64,000 nt of DNA, taken from NCBI RefSeq assembly GCF_027244095.1, contig NC_069661.1, forward strand, positions 181,678,501 through 181,742,500, given 5' to 3'. Under the pieces are notes generated by a model. It did no database searches and had not been told where the DNA came from. It worked only from the letters and a program-made list of their open reading frames with translations. The DNA is from Hemicordylus capensis. Lineage: Eukaryota > Chordata > Lepidosauria > Squamata > Cordylidae. This document shows, piece by piece, positions 49,217-59,644 of this stretch (its first letter is position 1; each line of letters starts with the position of its first letter). Position numbers and translations under genes: made by a program.

Positions 49217-49462
49217 GGAACATAGGAAGCTGCATTCTACTGAATCAGACCATTGGTCCATCTAGCTCAGTATTGCCTTCAGATTGGCAGTGGCTTCAAG
49301 GTTGCAGGCAGGAGTCTTCTCTCAGCCTTATCTGGAGCTGCCAGGGAGGGAATTTGGAACCTTCTGCTCTCAGCTCTATCCCCTAAGGAGAATATCTTAC
49401 AGTGCTCACATGTAGCCATTCAAATGCAAACCAGGGTGAACTTTGCTTATCAAAGGGGACAT
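49217..49462 (-). mobile_element. 5S rRNA-derived SINE, reverse, shortened head
   Basis: Minus strand: the 5S-derived caccctggtttgcatttgaa block is recognisable but diverged. The body is ttccctccctggcagctcca, and the tail ctgagctagatggaccaatg reaches cttcctatgttcc. The 5' end is eroded or truncated near 49462. Confidence 0.75.
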
Positions 49463-49552
49463 CTCTATATTATTAATTGGGGGGGGGCATGCATGGGGAC
49501 ATGGTAGAAAGGAGGCGATTGGCTGACAGAGTTTGCAAGCAGAAGCACCTGA

Positions 49553-49668
49553 CTGGGCAGTGGGGTTTCCATATGCAGATAGGAGAAGGAGCCTGTGGCA
49601 CTCTGGTGATTGGGCAGTGGGGATTCTATATGCAGATAAGGAGGAGCAGCCTGTGATGGTTAAGGTCA
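49553..49668. repeat. Two-copy tandem repeat, period about 57 bp
   Basis: tgggcagtggggtttccata followed by tgcagataggag recurs 57 bases later as tgggcagtggggattctata then tgcagataagg. It directly precedes the Helitron candidate. Confidence 0.7.
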
Positions 49669-49723
49669 GTTGGAATGCAACTGTTACTGGTTGGAAGATG
49701 TTCTTGACTGTAGAGGAGAGGAA

Positions 49724-50661
49724 TCTATATATATAAAAGGAGAGCAGGCAGGGGTCTGCAAAAGGACGGGTTGTGGGGGAGGAAAGAGCCCCTTCAGGAG
49801 AAGGAGGATGCCGTTGTGTGAATTAAATGAGGAAACAAGATGAACGAAATCTGTTAACTCAGGTAGGGAGGGAGGGAGGGAGAGAAAAAACATGAAGGGA
49901 GGGGGACAAAAGAGTGGGGAAGGGTGAGTGGAGGAGAGAGAAAGAGAGAAAAAGAAGGGAGAAGAAGAGAGACAGAAGGAAGGCCAAGGGATGGGCCCGA
50001 GCCTGTCAGTAGCCTGAGGGGAATGAGTGGCCATGGCAGCACCTATTGGCAGCAAGGAAGGGCCTGGTCAACCACTGCTGCTGTTTGGGGTTACTGAGGT
50101 CATCATCAGAGGGAGGCAGGCAGGCACGGGATGGGCCCCCGGGCCTGTCAGCGGCCTGAGGGGAATGAGTGGCCATGGTGGTGGCAGCAGTGAGGAACGG
50201 CCCAGTCAACCACTGCTGCCGCTCCTGGGGGGCAGACGGCGGGCAAAGCCCTACCAGCCAGGAGGAGGAGGTGGGAGGTGGCAGCAGGATGGCCTGGCCC
50301 TTGCCCGCCCAATGGGGAGAGCTGCAAGGGGGGAAAGCAAGTGAGCTGTGGGGAGAGAGCGAGCAAATGAGCTGCGGGGGGAGAGTGAGTAAGAGCGCTG
50401 CAGGGGGAGCGAGCAAGAGTGCTGCAGGGGGGGCGAGCAAGAGTGCTGCGGGGGGAGAGCGAGTGAGTGAGCGAGCTGCGGGGGGAGCAAGCGAGAGCGC
50501 TGCGGGGGGAGAGTAAGCGAGAGAGCTTCCGGGAGGGAGAGAGCTTCTGGGGGGGAGAGAGCTTCCGGGGGGGGGGGAAAGCGAGCGAGAGAGCTGCGGG
50601 GGGGGGGGATGCCACAGGCTCAGTGCACAACTGCACAGATGCTCTGTGCAGGGCCAGCTAG
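49724..50661 (+). mobile_element. Non-autonomous Helitron
   Basis: The 5' end is TCTATATATATAAAAGG, of the TC...TATA...AAAAG type known for vertebrate Helitrons such as HeliBat. The 3' end is CTAG (50658-50661), preceded by 11 nt and a perfect 8-bp hairpin TGCACAGA-TGC-TCTGTGCA at 50632-50650. The host bases are A before and T after, the expected A/T insertion with no target duplication. The 938-bp body has no Rep/helicase. It holds a GA-rich stretch, a two-copy unit of about 140 bp (near 49991 and 50131) and a G-rich minisatellite. Classification rests on the ends; family is inferred. Confidence 0.72.
50330..50605 (+). repeat. G-rich minisatellite inside the Helitron
   Basis: Imperfect units of about 25-35 bases built on gcgctgcggggggagagcga, with many runs of 5-10 G. 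Open frames on both strands here are repeat artefacts. The G runs could form quadruplexes. Confidence 0.85.
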
Positions 50662-52266
50662 TTCATGCTTATTACCTCAAGACCAGCTCTCAACTTTCAG
50701 TTAAACCTGTAGTGGTGGCTATATCACATGATAATAATATCCAGGAGAAAAAGATTATCAGATGTCCTGACTTAACATGAGTTACTCATTTCATTTTTAA
50801 GGAATGATATAGTGCATTTACAGAATATGGATAGTTTCTGAGTAGTCTCCAAATTAATTTCCCCCACCCCCAACTAATAGACTTTACTAAAGCCACTCAT
50901 TCACTGTTAATTCAGAGGGATTATGTATTGTTCTTTTATATAGATTTTATTTTCTCTCTTACAAGAAGCAGGGGTAACAAAATATTTCATTCTGTGTGCA
51001 TTAATTTTCTGTTGGAGGAGGTTGCAGTTTTATCTGTTAATTTCCCCACTCCTTTAATAATAAAATAAATAATAATATGCTCTCTTGCTTATCGTTGGTG
51101 TCAGCCGTAAATGAATACTTCAGGAACGGGTTTGGGGAAGGTAGCAACTGGCAGAGGCTTCACTATGATTTGAGCCTCTCCCATACTTAACCGAGGGCAG
51201 CATATATTACTTCTTTGGTTTTGTTTTTTCAAAAACCTAATTTACCTAAAAATAGGTTCTCTTTTCCCTACATGAATGTTACTTTAGTTTAACAGTTCCT
51301 TTATTTTTCCTGTAGGTTATTTAAAAACACTGACATCTACCAAAGCCTTTTGTGTTATTTGGTAACATTTTATTCTTGATTTAATAAAGAGCAGGGTTGA
51401 ACACTACTGTTGGAAAATCATTTAGCTGAACTAATTAAGATGCTCATAGATCTATCTCAGTTATCTTCCCAAGTGTTGTTCCTAAGAACTTATTTCTGCC
51501 TGTTGGTAAATAGAGGTACTGGTAGCGAACCTGTGCTGAATTTGGTGCCAGTGTGAAACTAGTCTCATTCTTAAATGTCAAAAGTTAACCCAGAGTAATA
51601 TTTATCTGGATTTGCTTCAAAATCCACACTATGCTCCTTGGAGGAAGAGTGGAATATCAATGTGGTAAACAAACATCCTAAGTAAGTTGGGATTCCTAAG
51701 TCCCACAACAGACTACAATTCAAGTTAGTTACAACTAACTTGCCTCGTTGATTTCAATGTTGTTTAGTCATTACTAACTTTCTTAGGGTAGAATCTATGG
51801 TTAAGTGGGTAACAATATAATTAAAGAAAAAAAGATGCTGAGACCTGGGAACAGTGAGATAGCAGGAAAAAACAGGTTCCATATATGAGGAACAGCTGAG
51901 AAAGTTTTCATTTTAGTGGTTTCCTTCCAATTTGCTACTGGTACTACTTGCACAGCCAATACAGACACTCAACAGGTTAAATTCAGCCCCCTGCCCTGTG
52001 CACCATCATTGATAGTTTGGGGTTATATCATATTTAGGCAGTTGTTTTATGTACACTTGCCTGGCTAGCTGTAAGTACTATTGAACACAGGAATGCTACA
52101 TGTATGGGCTTAACTAGGACATACTGCAGTAGTTTTAAGCATCTTAGGGAAAGCATTATTAGTAGACAGATTGGCTGGCATCTGGGTCCCTAGTCAATGC
52201 CCCCTCTCCACAAAAGGTGCTGTGTATATAGTACCCATTATGGGCAAACCATCTCTGTGAGACAAT
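50662..52266. other. Intergenic, nothing recognised
   Basis: AT-rich, unique-looking DNA without supportable features. Confidence 0.45.
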
Positions 52267-53588
52267 GAGCCTATTCACACGATGGGACGAAATCGGGGCT
52301 AGGCTCCACTAGCCTGATTTCATCCCACCGTGGGAATCACCAGACAGACTCGGCTGCAAGCCCGGTGGTTCCTGAGCGGGTAATCTGCTCAAGTAGCCCA
52401 CCCCTTAAACTGGGTTTGTGGAGCGAGTGCTCTGCAAACCTGGTTTTTGGGAATGTGAGTAGCCACAGTGCGGCTCTGCGCTGCGACTACTCATGAGTAA
52501 ACCCCCAGCGGGAGGCTGAAAAGCTGGCACGTTTGCCCCAGCCCTGACCACCCAGGCAGGTTTGCGTGCTCGCGCAGGGCATACTGGAGCTTCCGGGGGG
52601 CCGCACGCCAGCCCCTGCTGTCTCCGTCATGGAGCTGGCAGTCGAGTGGGAGGCCGATCCGGCCACCCAGGCAGGTTTGCCCATTCGTCTGATCAGCTTA
52701 GCCCGCTCTCCCTGCAAACCCGGCAAAAGCGAGTCTCACTGATCGCGAGACCCGCCTCAGTGGGTTCCCTCTAATCTGCAGGGGAGGAAGCTTAAAATGC
52801 TTACCTCCCCGGCAGACAATTGAGGGCTCCTACTTGGGCGGGTAGATCACCCGCCCAGAAGATTGCTGGCTACTGCTGGCAGCATGGAGGATGGGGGACT
52901 GGGATGCATCTTCCCGGCCCCCGGAACTCCTATTAATGCACTGCACGACAGTGATCCTCCTGGCACTGGCCTGGAGGCTACTCACATGTAGGTAGGGGTG
53001 TGCACGGAAGCAGGCAGGGGTGGCTCGAAGGGGTAGGGGTAGGACTTTGAGGGCAGGGGGCGGTCACTTACTCCTCCCCCCGCCCCCCCGCACTGCAGTT
53101 CTGTAAAATTCCTCAGGGTGGCAGCATACCTCCCTGCCGCCCCTTCCCCTCTTTGGACGGAAGTGACTGGAAATACCGGGCACGCATGCATGCGCATGCT
53201 GCACTTCCGGACGAAGAGGGGAAGGGGCAGAAGGGAGGTACGCTGCCACCCCAAAGGATTTTACAGAACTCCAGCACCGTTAGGGGAAAAGCAGGGGGAG
53301 GGGGTAAGTGCACCCTCCCACGCCTTTATAGTCCTACCCCAACCCCTGCCGAACATTCAAACTGGCCAGTGTTAGAACCTGTTTGGAGGCCTGTAAAAGG
53401 TCCTCCGAACAGGTTCGTGCACATCCCTATTTGTGGGTGCCGTATGGAGCTGCGCAACACTGACACACAAGCACTAAGCCTTAAGGGCACCCTCAAGCCC
53501 AAAACCTGGGCCAAGTGGCGGGTTCCCTAAGTGAGTTTGCCGCTGCACCATCCTTTGCCCACTTTTGCCTGCGCATGTGAATAGTCCC
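52267..53588. mobile_element. GAGGCT-family MITE split by another MITE
   Basis: The left end GAGCCTATTCACACGATGGG and the interior (gagcgagtgctctgcaaacc) match 10570-11048 and 63019-63521. The right part after 53430 (gggttccctaagtgagtttg) matches 40480-40510, and the right end is catgtgaatagtcccc. A TA-flanked MITE interrupts it at 52995-53427. Confidence 0.6.
52995..53427. mobile_element. TA-flanked GGGATGTG-family MITE, nested
   Basis: Starts GGGGTGTGCACGGAAGCAGG and ends CAGGTTCGTGCACATCCC, with TA at 52993-52994 and 53428-53429. The arms are GC-rich inverse copies (ggcagcatacctccctgccg / gggaggtacgctgccacccc), centred near 53190. Confidence 0.8.
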
Positions 53589-53621
53589 CAAATGAAACAG
53601 CCTCCTCAAACTAGTCACAGC

Positions 53622-53787
53622 AACATAGGAAACTGCCTCATACTGAGTCAAACCATTTGTCCATCTAGCTCAGTATTGTCTACACTGACTGCCAGGGGTT
53701 TTCCAAGTTTTCAAGCAAAAGTCTCTCCCAGTCATGCCAGGGATTGAACCTAGGATCTTCTCTACCACTGACCTACAGCCCCTCCTA
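53622..53787 (-). mobile_element. tRNA-derived SINE with the same tail as the 5S SINE
   Basis: Minus strand: A-box region gctgtaggtcagtggtagag, then B box ggttcaatccc. The tail is gacaatactgagctagatgg to ggcagtttcctatgttg. The tail of about 90 bases is the one carried by the 5S-derived SINEs. Not a working tRNA gene. Confidence 0.85.
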
Positions 53788-54474
53788 TGCGGGGGCGGAG
53801 GGCTGATTCTTTGCTAAATCAAATCTTAGTAAGACAGAGGATGTTGAAGTAGCTTAATGCTGATGATACTACGGAAACAGAATTATCAGTTTTGTGAATT
53901 CAGTTTGTAAAGTCATCGCTACACCTAAACCAAACTTTTCAGAAGTGAAATTTCCTTTCCCAGTGGCATTTCTTCTCCCTTTCTTCCCAACTATCTTCAC
54001 TGGGATTCCCCCTCACCCTGGATCCCCCCCCACCCCTCTTATTACTTTCTTTGTCATAATAATTTCTCTTCATTCCTTTCCCCCATCATATGTGTAGCAT
54101 ATATAAAGACTTTTCAGCTCCATTTACTATGGGTATGTCAACATTATTGAGCTACTTATATTCTGATTCAAATTTCTGCATGGATTTTGGAGTTCTGAAT
54201 CTTCATCTTAAAAAAGAAAAATCCAAACGGTACTCAGACACTGTGTGCATATAGTTCACTTCAGCTTTCAGTTCCTTTCTGTTAATGACTTTACCCCTCT
54301 GTATTACCAATGCACATGCACACTGGTGTGATGCAATGATTAAGCAAAGCAAACTTTTGAGGTTAAAAGTGTCCTGATGCAATCAAATCAATATTGCTTT
54401 TTTGCAGTGTTTCATCAGTGCACATGTGTGTAAGTAACATAGGGACGAAGAATCAAATGTAAATAAGGTAAATA
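53788..54474. other. Intergenic, nothing recognised
   Basis: No supportable gene or repeat. Confidence 0.45.
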
Positions 54475-54731
54475 GGGTTGCCATATTCTGGCTTTCCAAA
54501 TCTGGGCACCTAATTTGCATATTATGTAAATTGGCTTTAAAATAATTTTTGAGCTGAGTAGTGACTGCACATTTTGCTCTATAAATCCGTTTCTAAAAGG
54601 GCTACCACTTAGCTTTTTTTTTTTTTTTTAATGAAAACTGAAATCCAGGTGAATCTGGGTGGGCTAAGCAATCTGGGTGAGATGCTTAAAATCCAGATGA
54701 AACCTGGAATTCTGGGGGGCATGGCAACTCC
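54475..54731 (+). mobile_element. GTTGCCAT-type MITE, TA-flanked
   Basis: Ends are GGGTTGCCATATTC and, inward from the right, GGAGTTGCCATGCC, with TA on both sides. Reverse partial copy at 14243-14490. Contains a poly(T) run near 54616. Confidence 0.65.
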
Positions 54732-54900
54732 TACCAGTAACCCACACATGCAAGCAAATTACATATACAATAAACATGTTTCGCTTTCATGCTCTCAAAG
54801 CAACCTTGGACTGGAGATTTGTGTCTGAAAATGAAGGCTGAGGCATTTTGGGACAGAATGTGGAGGATATAAGGATATAGAGAGCCAGCATGGTGATAGC

Positions 54901-55130
54901 GAGCCAGCGTGGTGTAGTGGTTAGAGTGCTGGACTAGGACTGGGAGACCAGAGTTCAAATCCCCATTCAGCCATAAAACTAGCTGGGTGACTCTGGGCCA
55001 GTCACTTCTCTCTCAGCCTAACCTATTTCACAGGGTTGTTGTGAAAGAGAAACTCAAGTATGTAGTACTCTGGGCTCCTTGGAAGAAGAGCGGGGGATAT
55101 AAATGTAAAAATAATAAAAAATAATAAAAA
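54901..55130 (+). mobile_element. Sauria-type tRNA SINE
   Basis: Head gagccagcgtggtgtagtgg then ttagagtgctggacta (A box) and gttcaaatcc (B box). Body cactt-ctctcagcctaacc and cagggttgttgtgaaagaga, tail gggctccttggaagaagagc then tataaatgtaaaaataataa. Sauria SINEs are a squamate family with a Bov-B-like tail. A headless scrap of the same start (gagagccagcatggtg) precedes it at 54880-54899. Confidence 0.9.
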
Positions 55131-55919
55131 GGTCTCCTCTTCCACATACAATTGTTGAATCTGGAAAGACTTTCCAGGGCAACCCATGAACATAGCCATA
55201 TCTGCAGAATGTGAACTTATAATTTTTATTATACAAAGGGTGGTAAAATACCAATCCATTCAATTTAAGCTGAGAACATTTCAAACTAGTTTCAGTGTCC
55301 ACCGGTGCTGGCATAATGCTACTTGTAATGTGCAAGTGTTTTTATAATGTGTGGACTCCTGGATATCCTAAACTGTATAAACCGTTCTGTCCAGAACTCT
55401 AGTCTAGACTCAAATATATTTGAAAATTTTCATCTTCTTATTAACTCAAGGGTCACAACACGAACTTCTGAACCTGCTTCTCTCAGATGCCCACCCCCCT
55501 TCTGATTCCCTATCCTACAGGCCCAACCCATCTCCAGTTGCTCTATAGTGATCTATCACTACCTGTGATAGTCAGATGTGCATCTCCCTTTCTCAGATGC
55601 CCCCATTTTCCTGTTTACAGGTCGATCTGCACCCCTTTCCTCCCCTCCTCTTTACACCCCAAGCGCGTCTATCTTGGGCTCCCTGGAGAAGTTATTTGAT
55701 ACCTCAAAGGGACTGAGCCACTTTGGAAACCACCAGGAAATAACCTCATGCTTGTGTGTGTTTGTAGTGCACTCCGAGGCAGGACATGGCTGGGAGGAAT
55801 ACACGCTTTACTACAGACAAGCCTTACGGGCTTTATGGGGCCAAAAGACGTGTTATAAATGTTTAAATAGATACACAAGCAGGCCAGCTCCCCTTTCTCA
55901 GCCCTGCCTCCGTTGCTGG
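55131..55919. other. Intergenic, nothing recognised
   Basis: C-rich, T-rich stretches upstream of the CpG island; no supportable feature. Confidence 0.4.
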
Positions 55920-56600
55920 GGGAGACTAAACTCGCTGTAAAATGCGACATGCACCCGTCGCCTGTGTGCGCAGCGCAGGGTGCATGCACGCCTCGCTTAG
56001 CCACTCCCGGGCGCCTTTAAGACGGTCCTGGCGCACGGCCAACACTTCCGCTTAGGAGCGGAGCCGCGGCGGAGAACAGAAGCCGGGTTTTCCCCGCTCA
56101 GCTTTCACGTGGGGGCTGGGAAGCGGCTCAAGCCGCGCTCGCTCCCCGCCGCCGTCCTCCGCCTCCAGGGTCTTCTCCCGTTCGCCCTTGCCTCTCGCAC
56201 ACGGGCGACCCTCCCACGAGCCTTTAAAGCGCCCCCTTCCTTTGAAGACCGCGGGGGATGCGGAGCGCGAGGTGCCCGTTAAGTGTTCCAGCCCCCGCTC
56301 AGGTACATGGAGAGTAAGTCCCGTGTAGCCTAACCCTATGCACGTTACTCGGAGGTAAGTCCCACTGTCCACAGCGGGGCTCACCTGAGTAACTGTATAT
56401 ATAGGATGGCCGCCTTGCAGCTGTTGCCCAGACTGTCGCCATCTACACACACGGACGACTTGCTGCTGCTGCTGCTGACCCAATCCTTCCGGAAGCAGCC
56501 CCCTCCGCCCAAGAATGTTCTAGAAAGCCAAGAGATAGCAGGGTGGTTGCGCGCGCAGGTTCTGAAAAATTTCCACTACTTCTGCTACAATAATAGATAT
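55920..56600 (+). promoter_or_regulatory. CpG island, probable promoter of an unrecognised transcript
   Basis: Dense CpG from about 55925 to 56280 and again 56405-56560. It has ETS-type ACTTCCG near 56043 and TTCCGGAAG near 56483. A small interspersed palindromic repeat (gtaagtcccactgtcc) sits at 56310-56400. It lies about 8 kb upstream of SLC38A2 and, if it fires to the right, is divergent from it. In human a long non-coding transcript runs divergently upstream of SLC38A2, so an equivalent is possible but unproven. Confidence 0.5.
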
Positions 56601-56675
56601 GCTCTCCTCCTCCCCTCCGCCCATGACCACGTGAAATGTTTAGTCATATCTTTTACCCAGGGTGGGGCAGGGTAG
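56406..56675 (+). CDS. Unrecognised open frame at the CpG island (possible first exon)
   Basis: An 89-codon frame starting atgg in good context just after tatatatagg. The N-terminal 50 residues look protein-like and GC-rich (MAALQLLPRLSP, then DD followed by a Leu run, then SFRKQPPPPK and SQEIAGWLRAQ). Composition then drops to AT-rich after a weak possible donor CGCAG/GTTCTG at 56558. I do not recognise the family. It may be the first coding exon of a gene leaving the window, a short peptide, or chance coding potential in a CpG island. Confidence 0.25.
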   Translation: MAALQLLPRLSPSTHTDDLLLLLLTQSFRKQPPPPKNVLESQEIAGWLRAQVLKNFHYFCYNNRYALLLPSAHDHVKCLVISFTQGGAG

Positions 56676-58245
56676 GGCCGGCTGCTAGAAAGGAGGCGCC
56701 GGTAGTCAGGATGGAAAAAGAATGCGCAACACAATGTTGTTAATTAATATAATACCCTGAGCGAGAAGCGAGCAAGTTCTGGCTTGTGGAAGATACATTC
56801 CCCGGCTATATATGCATTTGCTTGTCTCGCCCACTTCTAGTTCTCATCCATGTAAAGAATCAAGTTCCTTTTAGAGTCGGGGAAAGGAAGTGGCCTTTGA
56901 AGCAAGAAGCCGCGCGATCTGGGCTGATAAGCTTAAAACCATATTAATTTAGACCTGTACCCCGTGTTTAGGTAGGATTTATGCCAAATCTAGATATTAA
57001 AAGCGCGTGATACCTGATAGAATTGCGATAGGGAAATTGAAATAAATAACAATGTCAGTGTGATTCCAAGGCACGTTTTTAGAGACCGTGTTCAGCATTT
57101 TAAAATTCAGTTTTTCCTCATTTTCAGGATCCAAGTATGTGGAGCAAATAGCTTTTATCATGAGTTCTTTAAGGGCGATATACAAAATTATATATATAAT
57201 TTCTATATAATTATATAAATTATACTCTTATACAAAATTAAACTGTTAGCCTCGCTGAGATTGCATGGCCCAATCCTTCCGGAAACATGTCCAAAGACAT
57301 GAATTAATACAATGGTGGGTTTAATTTAGGTAACTGTATTGAAATAATTCAAGGAACATGTTTGCTGCTCTTCTGCACATAGCACTCTCTGGTGAATGGG
57401 AATTTCATCTGGAGTAGAGTTGCCAGATCAACATTGGAAGACAAAAGGACAGCTGCCTGCACCCAAACAGCAGCAGCAGAAGTGGGGGGGGGAGAAAAAG
57501 AGGAGTCCTCCAAGATGCATAATGTGGGATTTATTTGGGAAAATAATAATTTTATATGCCAGTGCATTATGCTATTTATAAAACAATGCTGCATCTAGTA
57601 TCTTTTGTTTGGGCATTATGGCAGCAGTGGCTGTTTCTAAACCAGTGGCACCTGTTCTGTTCAAAATCATTACAATATGGAATATGGGATAACCACTCAA
57701 AACTAAGGTGTCATATAGCAATGCAATTCATGGAACCAATGTTTTCCCTCTCCACCCAAGACTGCAGTTATACAGCTGATCTACACATACACCATGAGAC
57801 ATTTCCAAAGTCAATGAATTTCCCCACTCATATCTTGTCCATGTTGTTTAGTAGAACTCTCCACATGAATCATGCCCATCACAATAAATTTCTTCACTCC
57901 CAGTCAGAGGTAGCTTTGGTAGTAAAAGTTACCTTTTAGGGGAAAGTCATGGCAGAGTTTGTGTGGTGAATTCTAAGAAACATGGCTGGAGGGTGGGAAA
58001 CTAACTATAGTGCTAGTATATATGAATCGTTTGAAATGAAAAATAGTCAAGAGGGATCAGATATCAAGTGAGGATTCAGAAAACTAGGTGCCTTTTTTGT
58101 TGTAGTTGTTCCAAACTTGTGTTGACTTCTGCAATCATTTGGGAATCAAGACATTCAATTCCCTCTGGTCTCTACAGCCAGCATGGAAATGTTGGTCAAT
58201 AGCCAGTGTTAAATAAAAGTAAGCAAATAGGGAATTTTTTCACAA
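56676..58245. other. Intergenic or intronic, nothing recognised
   Basis: AT-rich. The 16-mer cccaatccttccggaa from the CpG island (about 56480) recurs near 57270. No exon or repeat otherwise supported. Confidence 0.4.
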
Positions 58246-58249
58246 TTGA

Positions 58250-58447
58250 AGAGGTGTAGCTACTATTACTATTTTTATATACCATTTTTCAAAAAAAAAA
58301 AAAAAAGGTTCTCAAAGGGTTTATTTTCACAGAATAGGAAGAACATATTTCCCTGTCCTAAGGCCTCACAGTCTGAAAGAAGGAAAAAGAAAACCACAAG
58401 GGAGACACAAGCAACAGTCACTGTAGGGATGCTGTGCTGGGCTCATT
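58250..58447 (+). repeat. Copy of the ataccgcccttcc / ccctgtcc retroposon
   Basis: tatataccatttttcaaaaa, a poly(A) run, then ccctgtcctaaggcctcaca, cacaagcaacagtcactgta and gggatgctgtgctggg. It spans the same order of blocks as 5644-6345 and 4230-4320. Confidence 0.65.
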
Positions 58448-58556
58448 CTAGATTAACCCTTACCACAGTGTCACTACAGATCTGCAAAGTGTGCTTCCAT
58501 ACTTGCTGTGTTGTGACACCACAGTCCCTGCACTGACAACAAAGTGCCGTTCACAT

Positions 58557-58797
58557 TTCTGATGCCATAAAGTGTGCCATCAAATTGGTTTTGACTCGTG
58601 GCGACCACAGAGCTCTGTGGTTGTCTTTGGGAGAATACTGGAGGGGTTTATTATTGCCTCCTCCTGTGCAGTATGAGATGATGCCTTTCAGAATCTTCCT
58701 ATATCGCTGCTGCCCAATATAGGTGTTTCCCATAGTCTGGGAAACATACTTGTAGAGATTCAAGCTGGCAACCTCTGGCTTGATAATCAAGTCATTT
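58557..58797 (-). mobile_element. tRNA-derived SINE, diverged
   Basis: Relative of 21095-21351: shares gtatgagatgatgcctttca, cttcctatatcgctgctgcc, and the tail gtgccatcaaattggttttg. The tRNA-like head is decayed. Confidence 0.75.
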
Positions 58798-59553
58798 TCC
58801 CCACTTACTTCAGCTTTTATTTTTGCATGCTAAAACAGATTCTTATTTTTAGTGCTACAACATTGTAAGTCCATTGCAGAAAAATAGCTGTATTTTCCTG
58901 TTGTAGGAGTTTGAGATTCTATTTCCCGTTGTAGGAGTTTGAGATTCTATTGATATTTTCAATATGATCTAGCCAAGCCGAAGCATTTTACTGCTGTTCT
59001 AGGGTGTAATCTGGAAAGCACCGGGATAGGATAGGGACAGTTGTTCTTCCCCTGTTGAATATATACAAATCAGCAAAATAGTAAAGCTCTTCCATGAAGT
59101 CAGCCAACCAAATATGAATAATTGCAAAGCATGTCTACATTTTATAACCTTAACTGTGGGGGGGGGGGGGAACACAAAAACCAGACATTTAGGTAACAAA
59201 TTGTTGTAAACCTTGTTTCTGAAACATGGTATTAACTGTGGTCCAAAATTTTGCCTTTTTCAGCCCTAGTATTTAATGCAAATTAAAATGTTTCATGTAA
59301 GACGGGTCAGGCTGCTTAGATTTTCGTGAATATGATCCCAGAACTTGTAATAAACATAACTGAGCATAAACAATACCTTCTGGACAAAGTTCAGTTTTTT
59401 AGAGTGATGTATTTGGGAGCATAAACTTGATTCTTTTGTTAGAGAAAGATTGTGATAATGCCTATGGCAAGACAGCAAATGTGCTTTTGTAGATCATTAA
59501 ATGCTAAAGTAAAGTCGAGACATGTGAAAACTGCATATTTGTATGTTTTCCAG

Positions 59554-59644
59554 CATTTCACTGATGAAAAGAAGCACATGTGGATGTGTAGGCCAAACAG
59601 CCAGGAGGCAGGATGACAGCTTTGTTACTACAAATGGAAAGAAG
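59554..59644 (+). other. Exon-like segment between good splice sites
   Basis: A tgtatgttttccag acceptor ends at 59553 and an AAG/GTAATC donor follows 59644. One frame is open across the 91 bases, another meets TGA. It lies 3 kb downstream of the CpG island on the same strand. Could be a non-coding RNA exon or chance. Confidence 0.25.

Noticed and set aside
50006-50661. Long Ser/Leu/Pro-rich frames on the minus strand and Glu/Gly-rich frames on the plus strand
   Set aside because: Translation of the G-rich minisatellite in the Helitron; periodic and without domains.
53622-53787. Possible tRNA gene on the minus strand
   Set aside because: A and B boxes are present, but the rest is SINE body and tail with no cloverleaf 3' half.
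56480-57285. Repeated 16-mer cccaatccttccggaa as a regulatory pair
   Set aside because: Contains a common ETS core; two occurrences 800 bases apart may be chance, and no further structure supports a paired function.
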